Position numbers and translations under genes: made by a program
The notes under the pieces: generated by a model
What the model was told of the DNA's origin: nothing
Database searches by the model: none
What the model saw: the letters and a program-made list of their open reading frames with translations, nothing else
Shown here: in pieces, positions 51,901 to 57,082 of the stretch
Numbering within the stretch: position 1 is the stretch's first letter
How the letters are laid out: each line of letters starts with the position of its first letter
NCBI GenBank assembly: GCA_000149265.1
Contig: CH003028.1
Location: 2,588,129 to 2,652,128, forward strand
From: Ciona savignyi
Taxonomy: Eukaryota > Chordata > Ascidiacea > Phlebobranchia > Cionidae
Direction of reading: 5' to 3'
Length of the DNA: 64,000 nucleotides

Positions 51901-53520
51901 GCGGGGCCCAATTAGAAATGTTATGGCGGGGCCCTACTCTTCATAGCAAAATTTATTGGTGTTTATATATCATAAAATACATACCAGTACATACAAACTA
52001 CAAAAATAGACATTTAATACTTGCTATAAAACAAATTAAAGGTAATGTTNNNNNNNNNNNNNNNNNNNNNNNNNNNNNNNNNNNNNNNNNNNNNNNNNNN
52101 NNNNNNNNNNNNNNNNNNNNNNNNNNNNNNNNNNNNNNNNNNNNNNNNNNNNNNNNNNNNNNNNNNNNNNNNNNNNNNNNNNNNNNNNNNNNNNNNNNNN
52201 NNNNNNNNNNNNNNNNNNNNNNNNNNNNNNNNNNNNNNNNNNNNNNNNNNNNNNNNNNNNNNNNNNNNNNGGTTGCAGGTGCGAAACTGGTCGCTAGCTA
52301 GTCGGTTGTGTCCTTGGGCAAGGCACTTTACGGACATTGCCTGAACCCAGCGGATTAATGGGTTCTACAAAATTGAAGGAACGTGTCTATCATATACAAC
52401 ACACTGCAATAGCTCCGGTAACCCGACGATGGGCGCGAGGTGATCTGACGATTGCCCGTGTGTTAACCCCCTAGGTTTTTCCATTCACGGGGATAAACAT
52501 GAATATCCTATCCTCCTATCCTAATGTGGATGCTTATTTACGATATATTGTTTTACTTCCAAACATATCTATATTGTTTAGCAACCATATTCATTATGAC
52601 GTAACAGGCAGACACAGAAATATACATTTGATTTACTTACGATGCATAACAAATTGATATTATGAGAAAGAATATTATTTCACTTTCTATTTTACGTTTC
52701 AGTAGTATTTTAAACAGAAATTATACAGAAAAACTCCCGCTAGCGCGGGGCCCCTTCAAGGTGCCGGGCCCAATTTGATCTAATCGGTCAAATCGGCCTA
52801 AAACCGGCCCTGATGATAGACACGTTCCTTCAATATGGTAGAACCCATTAATCCGCTGGGTTTAGGCAATGTCCGTAAAGTGCCTTGCCCAAGGACACAA
52901 CCGACTAGCTAGCGACCAGTTTCGCACCTGCAACCTTTCGATTGAAAGGCGACGCACTTAACCGCTAGACCGACGGGCCGGACAAGTAAAGATTACGTAC
53001 GGTATACTAACCGTCGTTATACCAGCTAAAAGTATCATGTCAATCACCTATACGCATTTAAAGTGTTGATTAATCTAGAACAGTTTTCCGCCCTATCTCA
53101 TTACCCAGGTGCTTAATAAAGTTCCGCAATTAAAGTTAAACGAGTTTTTATAATTTTTGGGAGGTAATCTTAACTACTGTTTTTGAATTGTATATAAAAA
53201 TAATGCTGCAATTGCTACCTATAAACGAATGAAATTAACCTAAGTAGCCAGAGAAACAACTCTTCTTTATATTCCCTCTTTTAATCTTGGAAAAAGGAAT
53301 TTATTATTGAGTCCTACCTATGACTTAAACTATATCTCTGACTGACATTAACCATTAAAGACTAATGAAAACTTTTTATTATAGATTAAAAGAGGGATTG
53401 AAGGCTTACATGGAAGAAAAGAACCAAGATTACGATTGGGTGAACTTTCTTCCCGACTCATTAAGGGTTAAACATGCGGTTCATTTATTCCAATTACTTG
53501 TACATTCTATGGCAAACTAA
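8684..53520 (+). CDS. RNF213: RNF213 (mysterin)-like giant AAA+/RING-RZ E3 ubiquitin ligase, 63 predicted exons
   Basis: RNF213 proteins are very large cytosolic ubiquitin ligases with a dynein-like AAA core. They act on lipid droplets and in innate immunity, including ubiquitylation of bacterial LPS. Here the chained exons give about 5,600 residues (human about 5,200). Visible marks are Walker A motifs split at 35526/36648 (AGMGKS), GETGCGKTR near 38500 and GKPGSSKSL near 39530, Walker B LFLDEAN and VVVLDEIG, a C3HC4 RING (43022-43130) and an RZ finger (CPNGHP near 44500). The helical C-terminus ends at TAA 53518-53520. Every intron is GT-AG or GC-AG and every phase fits. The exceptions to an ordinary RNF213 are the added N-terminal CARD-like exons and one +1 frame change at 43018-43021. 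The start at 8684 is the first ATG after a conserved acceptor. Whether the first eight exons belong to the same transcript rests on phase only. Confidence 0.9.
9645..9842 (-). repeat. SINE copy, right arm only
   Basis: The reverse SINE body with tRNA-like head: 'cacctcttgcccaccgtcgg', 'gcagtgtgttgtatatgat', 'gcgaccagttttgcacc' and 'ctagactaacctggtcgga'. It is absent from the left arm. Confidence 0.85.
10785..11060 (-). repeat. Degenerate SINE shared by both arms, with tRNA-like A-box segment
   Basis: Counterpart of 242-412 ('gggcaatcgacagattacc', 'gtgttgtgtatgac'). Next to it, 'atagctcagttagtcagc' at about 10996 looks like an A-box of a tRNA-derived element on the plus strand. It may be a second element. 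Confidence 0.55.
11473..11555. repeat. 40-bp tandem duplication in an intron
   Basis: The stretch beginning 'ccatagttatttatcacat' occurs twice with an exact 40-bp offset. Confidence 0.9.
11958..12180 (-). repeat. SINE copy
   Basis: Reverse SINE body: 'gaatgggaaaaccagaaggg', 'caggcaatcgtcagatcacc', 'gttgtatatgatagacacg' and 'gtagaacccattaatccgc'. The tRNA-like head is worn. Confidence 0.85.
12941..13642 (+). other. Intron segment, AT-rich
   Basis: No recognisable element or gene is seen; it is long runs of A/T-rich sequence. Confidence 0.5.
13643..14922 (+). repeat. Tandem duplication A, unit 1 (about 1.28 kb)
   Basis: It contains exons 13706-13756 and 14364-14411, a SINE and a GC-richer intron block. 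It is followed directly by a second copy. Matching starts at 'aagtttttttgg' (13643 and about 14923). Confidence 0.9.
13706..18936 (+). CDS. RNF213-like gene, exon block 2: low-complexity linker built from duplicated exons
   Basis: Exons: 13706-13756, 14364-14411, 14988-15038, 15644-15691, 16439-16502, 17512-17646, 17907-18023, 18496-18564 and 18823-18936. The first four are two copies of a phase-0 pair (LNDSSSMGYTTTQFGEN-like 17 codons and an IQQKEIE-ending 16 codons). The last four are two copies of a phase-1 pair: EEKASNDDSKAKNN/VEKANEDSKDKNN, then DKKTAKQ/DKNKEKD. One exon has a poly-lysine run (KKMKKKKKSQK) recalling the lysine-rich linker of human RNF213. Composition is Ser/Lys/Gln/Asn-rich and probably disordered. 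Function is not deducible; duplication has lengthened the tether between the N-terminal helical part and the RNF213 body. Confidence 0.75.
14018..14290 (-). repeat. SINE copy inside duplication A, unit 1
   Basis: Reverse SINE ('gtggatgggaaaacc', 'gcagtgtgttgtgtatgat', 'gcgacgcactaaacc'). The same insertion is at 15290-15562 with near identity, so it predates the tandem duplication. Confidence 0.88.
14923..16243 (+). repeat. Tandem duplication A, unit 2
   Basis: Copy of 13643-14922 at an offset of about 1,280 bp. It contains exons 14988-15038 and 15644-15691. A short extra segment (about 16010-16090) is present only here. Both units end near 'gtgtgttatataaaa' and 'ttattttaaccaat'. Confidence 0.9.
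15290..15562 (-). repeat. SINE copy inside duplication A, unit 2
   Basis: Near-identical to 14018-14290 because it was carried along by the tandem duplication. Confidence 0.88.
16535..16839. mobile_element. hAT-type MITE, 305 bp
   Basis: It has inverted ends CAGTGTTTCCCAACCC and GGTTGGGAAACGCTG. It is flanked by an exact 8-bp duplication CTCTAGAC at 16527-16534 and 16840-16847, the hAT target size. No transposase is present. It lies in the intron after exon 16439-16502. Confidence 0.93.
17070..17390 (-). repeat. Degenerate SINE, duplication B
   Basis: Worn reverse SINE-like order: a 'cccaaagcacaacc' block and a 'gctagtgaccagttttgatc' block. A similar copy is at 18110-18370. Confidence 0.55.
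17400..18936 (+). repeat. Tandem duplication B: exon pair of the linker
   Basis: Exon 17512-17646 pairs with 18496-18564 (offset 984) and exon 17907-18023 pairs with 18823-18936 (offset 916). Introns also match: 'agaatatttatataa' plus 'catgca' precedes both first exons. The second copy of the first exon is shorter (69 versus 135 nt), ending at an earlier donor after the shared ACAAGT/C-TCAG sequence. Confidence 0.85.
18110..18370 (-). repeat. Degenerate SINE, duplication B second copy
   Basis: Contains 'attgcagtgtgttatgtat', 'cattgcccgag' and 'gctagtgttccagtttcgat'. It is the diverged partner of 17070-17390. Confidence 0.6.
19143..20522 (+). CDS. RNF213-like gene, exon block 3: beta-sandwich (CBM20-like) region
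   Basis: Exons: 19143-19283, 19345-19477, 19862-20016 and 20269-20522. The strands VVEFRAVVDKQ, GYQLSLMVHCKGEKL, VTVHHIAMLIPET, NKIVYKYVL and RKHVIFCDVVGF follow the order of the carbohydrate-binding-module-like sandwich near the N-terminus of RNF213, just after its lysine-rich linker. The donor closing 19862-20016 (GTCCTG) is weak. I chose it because it is the only one that keeps phase with the next exon. Ligand binding cannot be judged from sequence. Confidence 0.75.
20960..33978 (+). CDS. RNF213-like gene, exon block 4: helical stalk and pre-AAA region
   Basis: Exons: 20960-21207, 22125-22319, 22817-23009, 23076-23155, 23220-23394, 25354-25455, 25600-25698, 25788-25907, 25972-26146, 26364-26542, 26968-27097, 27634-27797, 28252-28438, 28518-29266, 29597-29759, 30153-30370, 30663-30846, 31126-31324, 31911-32045, 32450-32576, 32740-32860, 33361-33570 and 33806-33978. 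The order follows the helical stalk of RNF213. The best-conserved stretch is IGEVKVMSDLAMISAGG (30153 onward), then FHGSVEKSSL and GIYKI. Exon 28518-29266 contains an acidic repeat and exon 33361-33570 a UBA-like segment. The intron at 29760 has a GC donor required by phase. Confidence 0.88.
21250..21510 (-). repeat. Degenerate SINE
   Basis: Worn reverse copy with 'catggaaaacctaagtgcc', 'attaacccacagata' and 'aaatgccttgctta'. Only the order of blocks supports it. Confidence 0.45.
21815..22111 (+). mobile_element. Best full-length copy of the window's tRNA-derived SINE
   Basis: About 297 bp. The head resembles a tRNA gene, with an A-box-like TGGTCTAGCGG and a B-box-like GGTTGCAGGTGCGAAAC. The body runs 'tcgctagctagtcggttgtg', 'ccttgggcaaggcac', 'atacaacacactacaatagc' and 'cccattcacggggataaac'. 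The tail is short TATCC repeats. Pol III transcription is inferred from the boxes. It lies in an intron in sense orientation. At least twenty other copies in the window can be aligned to it; I do not assign a family name. Confidence 0.9.
22490..22720 (+). repeat. Degenerate SINE
   Basis: Contains 'tcagccgaagggttgta', 'ccttgggcaaggcactta', 'ccttgcctgaa' and 'atcatacacaacatac' in forward order. Confidence 0.7.
23844..25290 (+). mobile_element. 5'-truncated LINE fragment: RT C-terminus, RNase H, zinc knuckle
   Basis: A 450-codon open frame (23844-25196) sits in the intron 23395-25353 and is much richer in GC than its surroundings. It has an RT thumb-like start (RPILTYASLV, RKVQRLACL). A full RNase H domain follows, with the acidic residues in YTDGSRLDG, FQTEILAL, HSDSQAAL and NDQADELARDA. 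A terminal zinc-knuckle-like C-x2-C...H...C segment (CPFCQEED...HYVGHC) closes it. The RT catalytic part is missing. A 3' tail of TAATG repeats at 25270-25288 is typical of non-LTR elements. The I/R1/LOA-like group with RNase H fits. The frame is unbroken, implying recent arrival. Confidence 0.88.
26147..28251 (+). other. Introns of the stalk region with nothing recognisable
   Basis: Between exons 26364-26542, 26968-27097 and 27634-27797 I see only AT-rich intron DNA. The minus-strand frame at 27215-27460 has no family resemblance. Confidence 0.45.
28666..28971 (+). repeat. In-frame 15-bp coding minisatellite (acidic pentapeptide repeat)
   Basis: About twenty 15-bp units of the type 'gatgaggtcattcct' lie within exon 28518-29266 and encode degenerate D-E-V-I-P pentapeptides (also DDVIS, NDIIP, DEDIS). 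The repeat keeps the reading frame, and other frames also stay open through it, which is a by-product of a 15-bp period. The insert of about 100 residues is strongly acidic. Confidence 0.95.
31512..31775 (-). repeat. Degenerate SINE
   Basis: 'gggcaatcgctggattacc', 'ccttgcccaagg', 'actaactagccag' and a worn head near 31730. Confidence 0.6.
33361..33570 (+). CDS. UBA-like exon within the RNF213-like gene
   Basis: The exon encodes VIQLVQDGIPEYVAKASVQN followed by a predicted helix with YLWAIEFE, the three-helix spacing of a ubiquitin-associated domain. It has phase 1 on both sides and sits where the human protein has no matching segment that I recognise. UBA is inferred from pattern only. If real, it would give the ligase an extra ubiquitin contact. 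Confidence 0.5.
34055..34340 (-). repeat. SINE copy, moderately decayed
   Basis: 'attgtagtgtgttgtgtat', 'ggtagaaccaaataatct', 'gcccaaggacacaac' and 'aacgaccagtttcgaaac' in reverse order. Confidence 0.75.
34407..37203 (+). CDS. RNF213-like gene, exon block 5: first AAA units
   Basis: Exons: 34407-34692, 34959-35227, 35379-35526, 36648-36826 and 37066-37203. The sequence NLIICSPTNIWITVLSLYMQ and LLLRRSVQ follows RNF213. The Walker A of the nucleotide-holding unit (VSEEAGMGKSLYISRL) is split by the intron 35527-36647. The next exon gives DLHFIHMDITPS and then FLFNLLILASFHD, as in RNF213. The 3' end of 34959-35227 is the least certain boundary. Confidence 0.85.
35711..36514. mobile_element. hAT-type non-autonomous element, 804 bp
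   Basis: It has inverted ends CAGTGGTTTCCAAACTTTTT and CTTTGGGAACCGCTG with inner GCGACCC/GGGTCGCG. An exact 8-bp target duplication CTTTATAA lies at 35703-35710 and 36515-36522. No transposase frame is seen. It sits in the intron that splits the Walker A motif. Confidence 0.94.
37621..44784 (+). CDS. RNF213: RNF213-like gene, exon block 6: 7.2-kb exon with AAA core, RING and RZ finger
   Basis: The exon starts after ACATTGCAG; the ATG at 37615 lies in the acceptor and is not a start. It encodes TFQRPYQYL-type sequence (QRPYQYLKRY), GETGCGKTR and LFLDEANTTEA (catalytic AAA), then LVGKPGSSKSLAK, VVVLDEIGLAEDSP and GISNWALDPAKMNRG (second catalytic AAA), followed by later AAA units (YESLYDALNQHYV, IPLINRLEKHIF). 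Frame 1 ends at TAG 43018-43020. The protein continues in the +1 frame from 43021 through the RING, a helical linker (KTPVIRS-like TPTIRSFILQLLLRY), the RZ finger and DRGL-like ERGL. The donor is at 44785. Apart from the frame change, both halves look fully constrained. Confidence 0.93.
43018..43021 (+). other. +1 frame change at a TAG codon just before the RING
   Basis: Upstream frame: ...KLERY then TAG. Skipping one base gives AGT TGC AAA AAG TGC, that is S-C-K-K-C, the first cysteine pair of the RING. Aligned to the human protein, both sides are collinear with no missing residue, so homology runs up to the stop itself. An intron using the AG of this TAG needs a donor at 42936 (GTTTTT), which is poor. 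The 39-nt GTGAGG...TAG option keeps the wrong frame. Confidence 0.85.
43022..43132 (+). CDS. RING finger (C3HC4)
   Basis: Ligands in order: CKKC, then LPCGHHICLNCC, then NCPICR. The spacing C-x2-C ... C-x-H-x2-C-x2-C ... C-x2-C fits a RING and occupies the RNF213 position between the AAA core and the helical E3 shell. Confidence 0.9.
44490..44600 (+). CDS. RZ-type zinc finger
   Basis: SYVCPNGHPYFIGDC followed by LLCPDCKAPIGG. The C/H/C/C/C ligands and the 'PNGHP...APIGG' frame are the RNF213-ZNFX1 signature. In mammals this finger is needed for the non-canonical E3 activity, including LPS ubiquitylation. Confidence 0.92.
44837..53520 (+). CDS. RNF213-like gene, exon block 7: C-terminal helical domain
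   Basis: Exons: 44837-44990, 46453-46619, 46703-46857, 46929-47028, 47433-47547, 47857-48113, 48368-48527, 48791-48835, 49111-49188, 49669-49785, 50177-50372, 50787-50907 and 53385-53520. Recognisable RNF213 stretches are GRILWEKEF, LPDILLLQNAL, AGRGFCALILCTYI, LLPIILANAQYQ, CKLCHTMSLFEHLSWQRS and the final LKAYMEEK...VHLFQLLVHSM. The intron at 44991 uses a GC donor. The acceptor at 47856 is the AG of 'cagaaag', the only one giving the right phase. Confidence 0.9.
45052..46132. mobile_element. piggyBac-like non-autonomous element, about 1.08 kb
   Basis: It is flanked by TTAA at 45048-45051 and 46133-46136. The ends are CTCTTTGCCTCCC and GGGAGTGAAAGAG (imperfect inverted repeats). Just inside the left end is a perfect 26-bp palindrome at 45063-45088 centred on CGATATATCG. 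The 107-codon frame at 45341-45664 has no transposase motifs and ends in a hydrophobic stretch, so I do not call it a gene. It lies in the GC-AG intron 44991-46452. Confidence 0.8.
48836..50786 (+). other. C-terminal introns with nothing recognisable
   Basis: The introns among exons 49111-50372 are T-rich and hold no repeat or gene I can identify. Confidence 0.4.
50975..51190 (-). repeat. Degenerate SINE
   Basis: 'gtcacgcctggttaggttac', 'gcactgtgttgtatat', 'caatgggtccagg' and 'gcaaccagtcggttgtg'; worn copy. Confidence 0.55.
52050..52270. other. Assembly gap (221 N)
   Basis: A run of N inside the nested repeat. Frames across it are meaningless. Confidence 1.
52271..52515 (+). mobile_element. 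SINE copy nested inside the hAT element
   Basis: Starts in the gap at the B-box region ('ggttgcaggtgcgaaactgg') and runs to the 'tatcctatcc' tail. It is very close to 21815-22111, so it is young. Confidence 0.92.
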
Positions 53521-53890
53521 ATCGCTTGAGATATATGTGTTAAGTTCGTAAATGTAATTTTGCAAATGCCTTACCATAATTTGTAGCTTTTCTTTGATAA
53601 AATGAAACTTATATGTTCTTCTGTACTTTTAATATATAGATTCTTTTCTTCATTTTTTTTATATACACTTGATTCTTCATTAAATACACATTCCTTTTAA
53701 TTCATGTTTTTAGCAAGTGCATTAATTAAGTTCTTTAATATGCTTCAAAGGTCTAATCTTTATTGTAAATCAGATTTCATTGTTTATGGTTTTACAATTT
53801 GCTTATCATTTTTCTTTAATGTCCCGTCAATTATAAGTTTAATGTATAGTGTATGTAAATAAAACTCATAATTAGAAAATGTGAATTCCT
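53521..53890 (+). promoter_or_regulatory. 3' untranslated region and polyadenylation signal of the RNF213-like gene
   Basis: T-rich DNA follows the stop codon, with AATAAA at 53858-53863. The cleavage site is inferred to be shortly after. Confidence 0.6.
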
Positions 53891-54229
53891 GTATAAGCGA
53901 TTTCGACCACACAGTCTTCACGAATAGACAAGTTTTCTCGTCTCACAAAATACTACATGTTGGAATACTGACGTTAAGTTTCTGAGAAAAAACTGTACAA
54001 GAAATTACAACAATAGTTAGTCCCCACAGACGGGTATCGAGGGTAATAAAGTGATTTTTATTGGATTGAGATTTGTTTGATCCATATCAGTTTCAATCCT
54101 AAAATCGGAAAGGGCTTTGGATTTATATGTTTGGGTCTAATATTACCTTGGATATTTGCAAAATAATACGTCTACACAGAATTCTTTCTTGTAGAAAATA
54201 GATCTACAAAATAAACATGTTGCTTATTA

Positions 54230-54465
54230 GAATAGGACATAATAATCATGTTTATCCCCGTGAATGTGAAAACCAAGGGGTTTAACACCCGGGCATTCGT
54301 CAGATTACCTCGCGCCCACCGTCGGGTTACCGCAGCTATTGCAGTGTGTTGTGTATGATTCACAAGTTCCTTCAATTTGGTAGAATTAGCTATCGACCAG
54401 TTTCGTACTTATGACACTTCGGCTTAAAGGCGACGCACTAAACAACCAGGCTAATCATGCGGACG
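54230..54465 (-). repeat. SINE copy with internal deletion
   Basis: 'cataataatcatgtttatcc', 'cgtcagattacctcgcgccc', 'gcagtgtgttgtgtatgat' and 'gcgacgcactaaac'. The middle is shortened. Confidence 0.85.
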
Positions 54466-54595
54466 TTTACAGTGTTACTGCACAGTTCTGTATATAATTA
54501 AAACTATTAAATTTAATGCAGCCCGCTTTACCAAATAGAATGTGAGTCCATGTCTGTTAAGTGTCATGCCCCAAGTCACAAACCCTCTACCCAGC

Positions 54596-54871
54596 GGCTG
54601 ATTTCCCCACTATACTGATCGCGCTTTACCGCACACTCTTCTTCGGGGCTCTATATCGTTTGGTCATAATTCAATTTTGTTTGCACATTATTGGTCTTTC
54701 GCCTAGGTTTGGCGGCCGCGTCCGCTATATCTATTTAATTATATCCTTTTTAAATGACGTGTTTTAACTATTGTTCGTTTTACCGTCTTTACCTGTTCCT
54801 GCGTCGTGATTTAATTCGTTTGCCATTTTTTAATACTGGGGCAAAATTTGATTAAACTAAACCAAAACTTT
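54596..54871 (+). repeat. Dispersed repeat, LINE 3'-end-like, copy 1
   Basis: About 275 bp with 'ttcttcggggctctatatcg', 'ctaggtttggcggccgcgtc', 'ggggcaaaatttgatt' and an ACTAA-rich tail. It matches 55926-56211. Confidence 0.75.
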
Positions 54872-55265
54872 TGGTTTTACAACCCGTCGCGTGGCTGGGT
54901 TTATGAGATCGTATCACTATGTAGGCCTACCTGCATATACATAAACATGTTTTTTTCCGACACAATGATAAATATCCTTAAAATAACTTTATTTATTCCA
55001 GCCGGGCAAACAATTAATAATTAGTTGCATATTAACTAAACAAACAAAAGAATAGCTAATCCTATCTATCGACTTTTATGTTAAATATATATTGTTATAT
55101 TTATATAATGCTGATCTATGTAGCAATAATAGTAACACAGTTGGTCTAAATTGGAAAGGAGAAAGTGTTTCGTTGAGTTCGATTTAAGTACACACTAGTG
55201 TTTGCACTTTCTCTGCCTCGCAGTACCAGCAGAGAAGTACCATTGTTAAAAATCTGGTTTCAGGA
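54872..55265. other. Intergenic DNA without identified features
   Basis: AT-rich; nothing recognisable upstream of the tRNA gene. Confidence 0.4.
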
Positions 55266-55355
55266 GCTCCAGTGGCGCAATCGGTTAGCGCGCCGTACTT
55301 ATATAACAGTATCGGAGTTATGCGGAGGTTGTGATTTCGAGCCTCACCTGGAGCA
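55266..55355 (+). tRNA. tRNA-Ile(UAU) with intron
   Basis: 90 bp. The acceptor GCTCCAG pairs with CTGGAGC, with discriminator A at 55355. D arm GCGC...GCGC. Anticodon stem CCGTA/TGCGG, anticodon TAT at 55300-55302, and a 16-nt intron at about 55304-55319 after position 37. The T arm contains TTCGAGC. Sequence and intron position match the eukaryotic tRNA-Ile-TAT class. All stems pair, so it looks functional. Confidence 0.95.
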
Positions 55356-55357
55356 TG

Positions 55358-55361
55358 TTTT
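55358..55361 (+). terminator. Pol III terminator of tRNA-Ile
   Basis: TTTT begins three bases after the discriminator base. Confidence 0.75.
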
Positions 55362-55504
55362 GCTTAATTGACCTTGATTGTTTGTTTGCTAATGCAACTA
55401 TTTATACAAACTAAATAAACTAACCGTAAAACTTGGTAATGTTTTAGAAACATAAATCTACATATTTAAACCACTGAGCTACAAGCCTATCTCACCCCTA
55501 ACAT

Positions 55505-55795
55505 ATAAGATAGGATAGGATATTCATGTTTATCTCCGTGAATGGGAAAACAAAGGGGGTTAACACAGGGGCAATCGTCAGATCACCTCACGCCCATCGT
55601 CGGGTTACCGGAGCTATTAAATTGTGTTGAATATGATACACACGTTCCTATAAATTGGAGAAACCCAAAAATCCGCTGGGTTCAAGCAATATCCGCCAAG
55701 TGCCTTGCACAAGGACACAGCCTACTAGCTAGCGACCAGTATCCGGTCAGACGCCAGACTATCCGGTCAGACGCCAGACTAACCGGTAGGATTAG
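55505..55795 (-). repeat. SINE copy with altered head
   Basis: Good reverse body ('gggcaatcgtcagatcacc', 'caaggacacagcctac'), but the tRNA-like head is replaced by a short duplicated 'atccggtcagacgccagact'. Confidence 0.85.
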
Positions 55796-56360
55796 GATAT
55801 AATAATCATGTTTATACCGGTGAATGAGAAAATCAAGATTAACACACATACATCCGTCAGATCACCTCGCGTACACCGTCGGGTTACTGGACCGATTGCA
55901 GTGTGCTGTGTATAATCCACACCTTTCTCCTTAAGCCGGCTCCCCCTCAGTACTGGTCGTAATTTACTGCACACTTTTCTTCGGGGCTTTATATCGTTTG
56001 TTCTTAAATTCAATTTGGATCGCTTAGGCTAATATTGTTCTTTTGCCTAGGTTTGGCGGCCGCGTCCGCTATATTTATTACTTTATATCATTTTTTTATT
56101 GACGTGTTTTAACAACTGTTCGTTTTGCCGTCTTTTTCCGTTCCTGTGTCGTGATTATATTCGTTTGCCATTTTAAAAAACTGGGGCAAAAAATGAATAA
56201 ACTAAACTAAACGTTCCTTCAATTCAGTACAATTTATTAATCTGCTGGGTTCAGGCAATTTCTCCTCAGTGCCTTGCCCTATAATACAACCGACTAGCTA
56301 GTGATTAGTCTTTAAGCTACAACTCTTCAGCTGAAAGGCGATGCACTAATTCCACAAGTT
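55796..56360 (-). repeat. SINE copy interrupted by a LINE-end-like repeat
   Basis: SINE 3' part at 55796-55925 and 5' part at 56212-56360 ('acgttccttcaattcag', 'aaaggcgatgcacta'). The interruption is the repeat at 55926-56211. Confidence 0.8.
55926..56211 (+). repeat. Dispersed repeat, LINE 3'-end-like, copy 2
   Basis: Matches 54596-54871 ('cttcggggctttatatcg', 'ggtttggcggccgcgtccgc'). It ends in ACTAA repeats at the junction with the SINE, as expected of a target-primed insertion. Confidence 0.78.
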
Positions 56361-56749
56361 ATGTGGAATGACAGTGAAGCTTACATAGCGAAAAGTTTTA
56401 TCCTGATTGTTCTTTCCTGGCCAAATACGTTGTACAGATATTGGGGAGACGTTGTCAAAACCCATGAGATTGGACTAAACGAAATATAACCAAAGTCATA
56501 CCCGACACACTGTAATAGTTTCCGCAACTGGATAATATACAAATCGTTTAATGGACATTTTTCTTATTAAGCTAAAATGAAAATGGAACAACCGTGCTTC
56601 CAAACGTATAATTTGTTTAATTAAAATGTGGGTAGCGTCATTGCACATCACAGTATGGCGATATCAACAAACCCCTGCAAACGCAATTAGAATAAAAAGA
56701 TTTTTCGGTGGTAGGCAAACTACTCTGATAGCATTACTACAAGAATAAC
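56361..56749. other. Probable 3' flank/UTR of the ENPP-like gene
   Basis: No gene or repeat seen. It lies just downstream of the minus-strand stop. No convincing polyadenylation signal was identified. Confidence 0.4.
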
Positions 56750-57082
56750 TTAGTTCAGATAGAATTGAACTAACGATGCGATCATCATTAATATCAAAGT
56801 GGGCGGTTTCAGCACAGCTTCAACACCAGATGTTGTGGTTTCAACTGTTGTAACTTCGACGAGGCTCCAGTCTGGTGGAATAATCGTCAGAAAATCAGTC
56901 ATCCATTGGCTGTCAAACTGTGGTAGTCTCAGCCTCAAACGCGTCGCTTCGATTCGCGTTTCTTGGTTTGCGTTCTGGCTGTGTGTCCATGTTGGTAGGA
57001 AAGATATTCCAGTAAGCAATTCCACATCTCTAATCCTGGCCACGTGCTCTTTCACTGTCTTTGGAATCCAGTCAGAAGTGTT
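56750..57082 (-). CDS. ENPP-like terminal exon with hydrophobic C-terminus
   Basis: After the conserved end of the nuclease-like domain ([19 protein letters not shown]) there is a Thr-rich spacer ([12 protein letters not shown]). The end is [18 protein letters not shown], a hydrophobic segment at the very C-terminus. That is the layout of a GPI-anchor signal or a C-terminal membrane anchor, and it is absent from ENPP1-3, which are anchored at the N-terminus or secreted. Confidence 0.75.
   Translation of the reverse strand, partial: NTSDWIPKTVKEHVARIRDVELLTGISFLPTWTHSQNANQETRIEATRLRLRLPQFDSQWMTDFLTIIPPDWSLVEVTTVETTTSGVEAVLKPPTLILMMIASLVQFYLN

Larger units (their letters stand above)
51881..52812. 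mobile_element. hAT-type element inserted in the SINE, containing another SINE and a gap
   Basis: Ends are CAGGCCCGGTGCTAGG and CCTAAAACCGGCCCTG. An 8-bp target duplication ATGATAGA lies at 51873-51880 and 52813-52820. Subterminal GGGGCCC blocks are on both sides. Coding content is hidden by the gap. Confidence 0.88.
51752..52985 (-). mobile_element. SINE copy split by a hAT element
   Basis: 51752-51880 gives the 3' part and 52813-52985 the 5' part with intact tRNA-like head ('ctagaccgacgggccgga'). The two halves rejoin exactly through the duplicated ATGATAGA. Confidence 0.93.

Noticed and set aside
52014..52344. Open frames spanning the N gap
   Set aside because: Created by treating N as sense codons.
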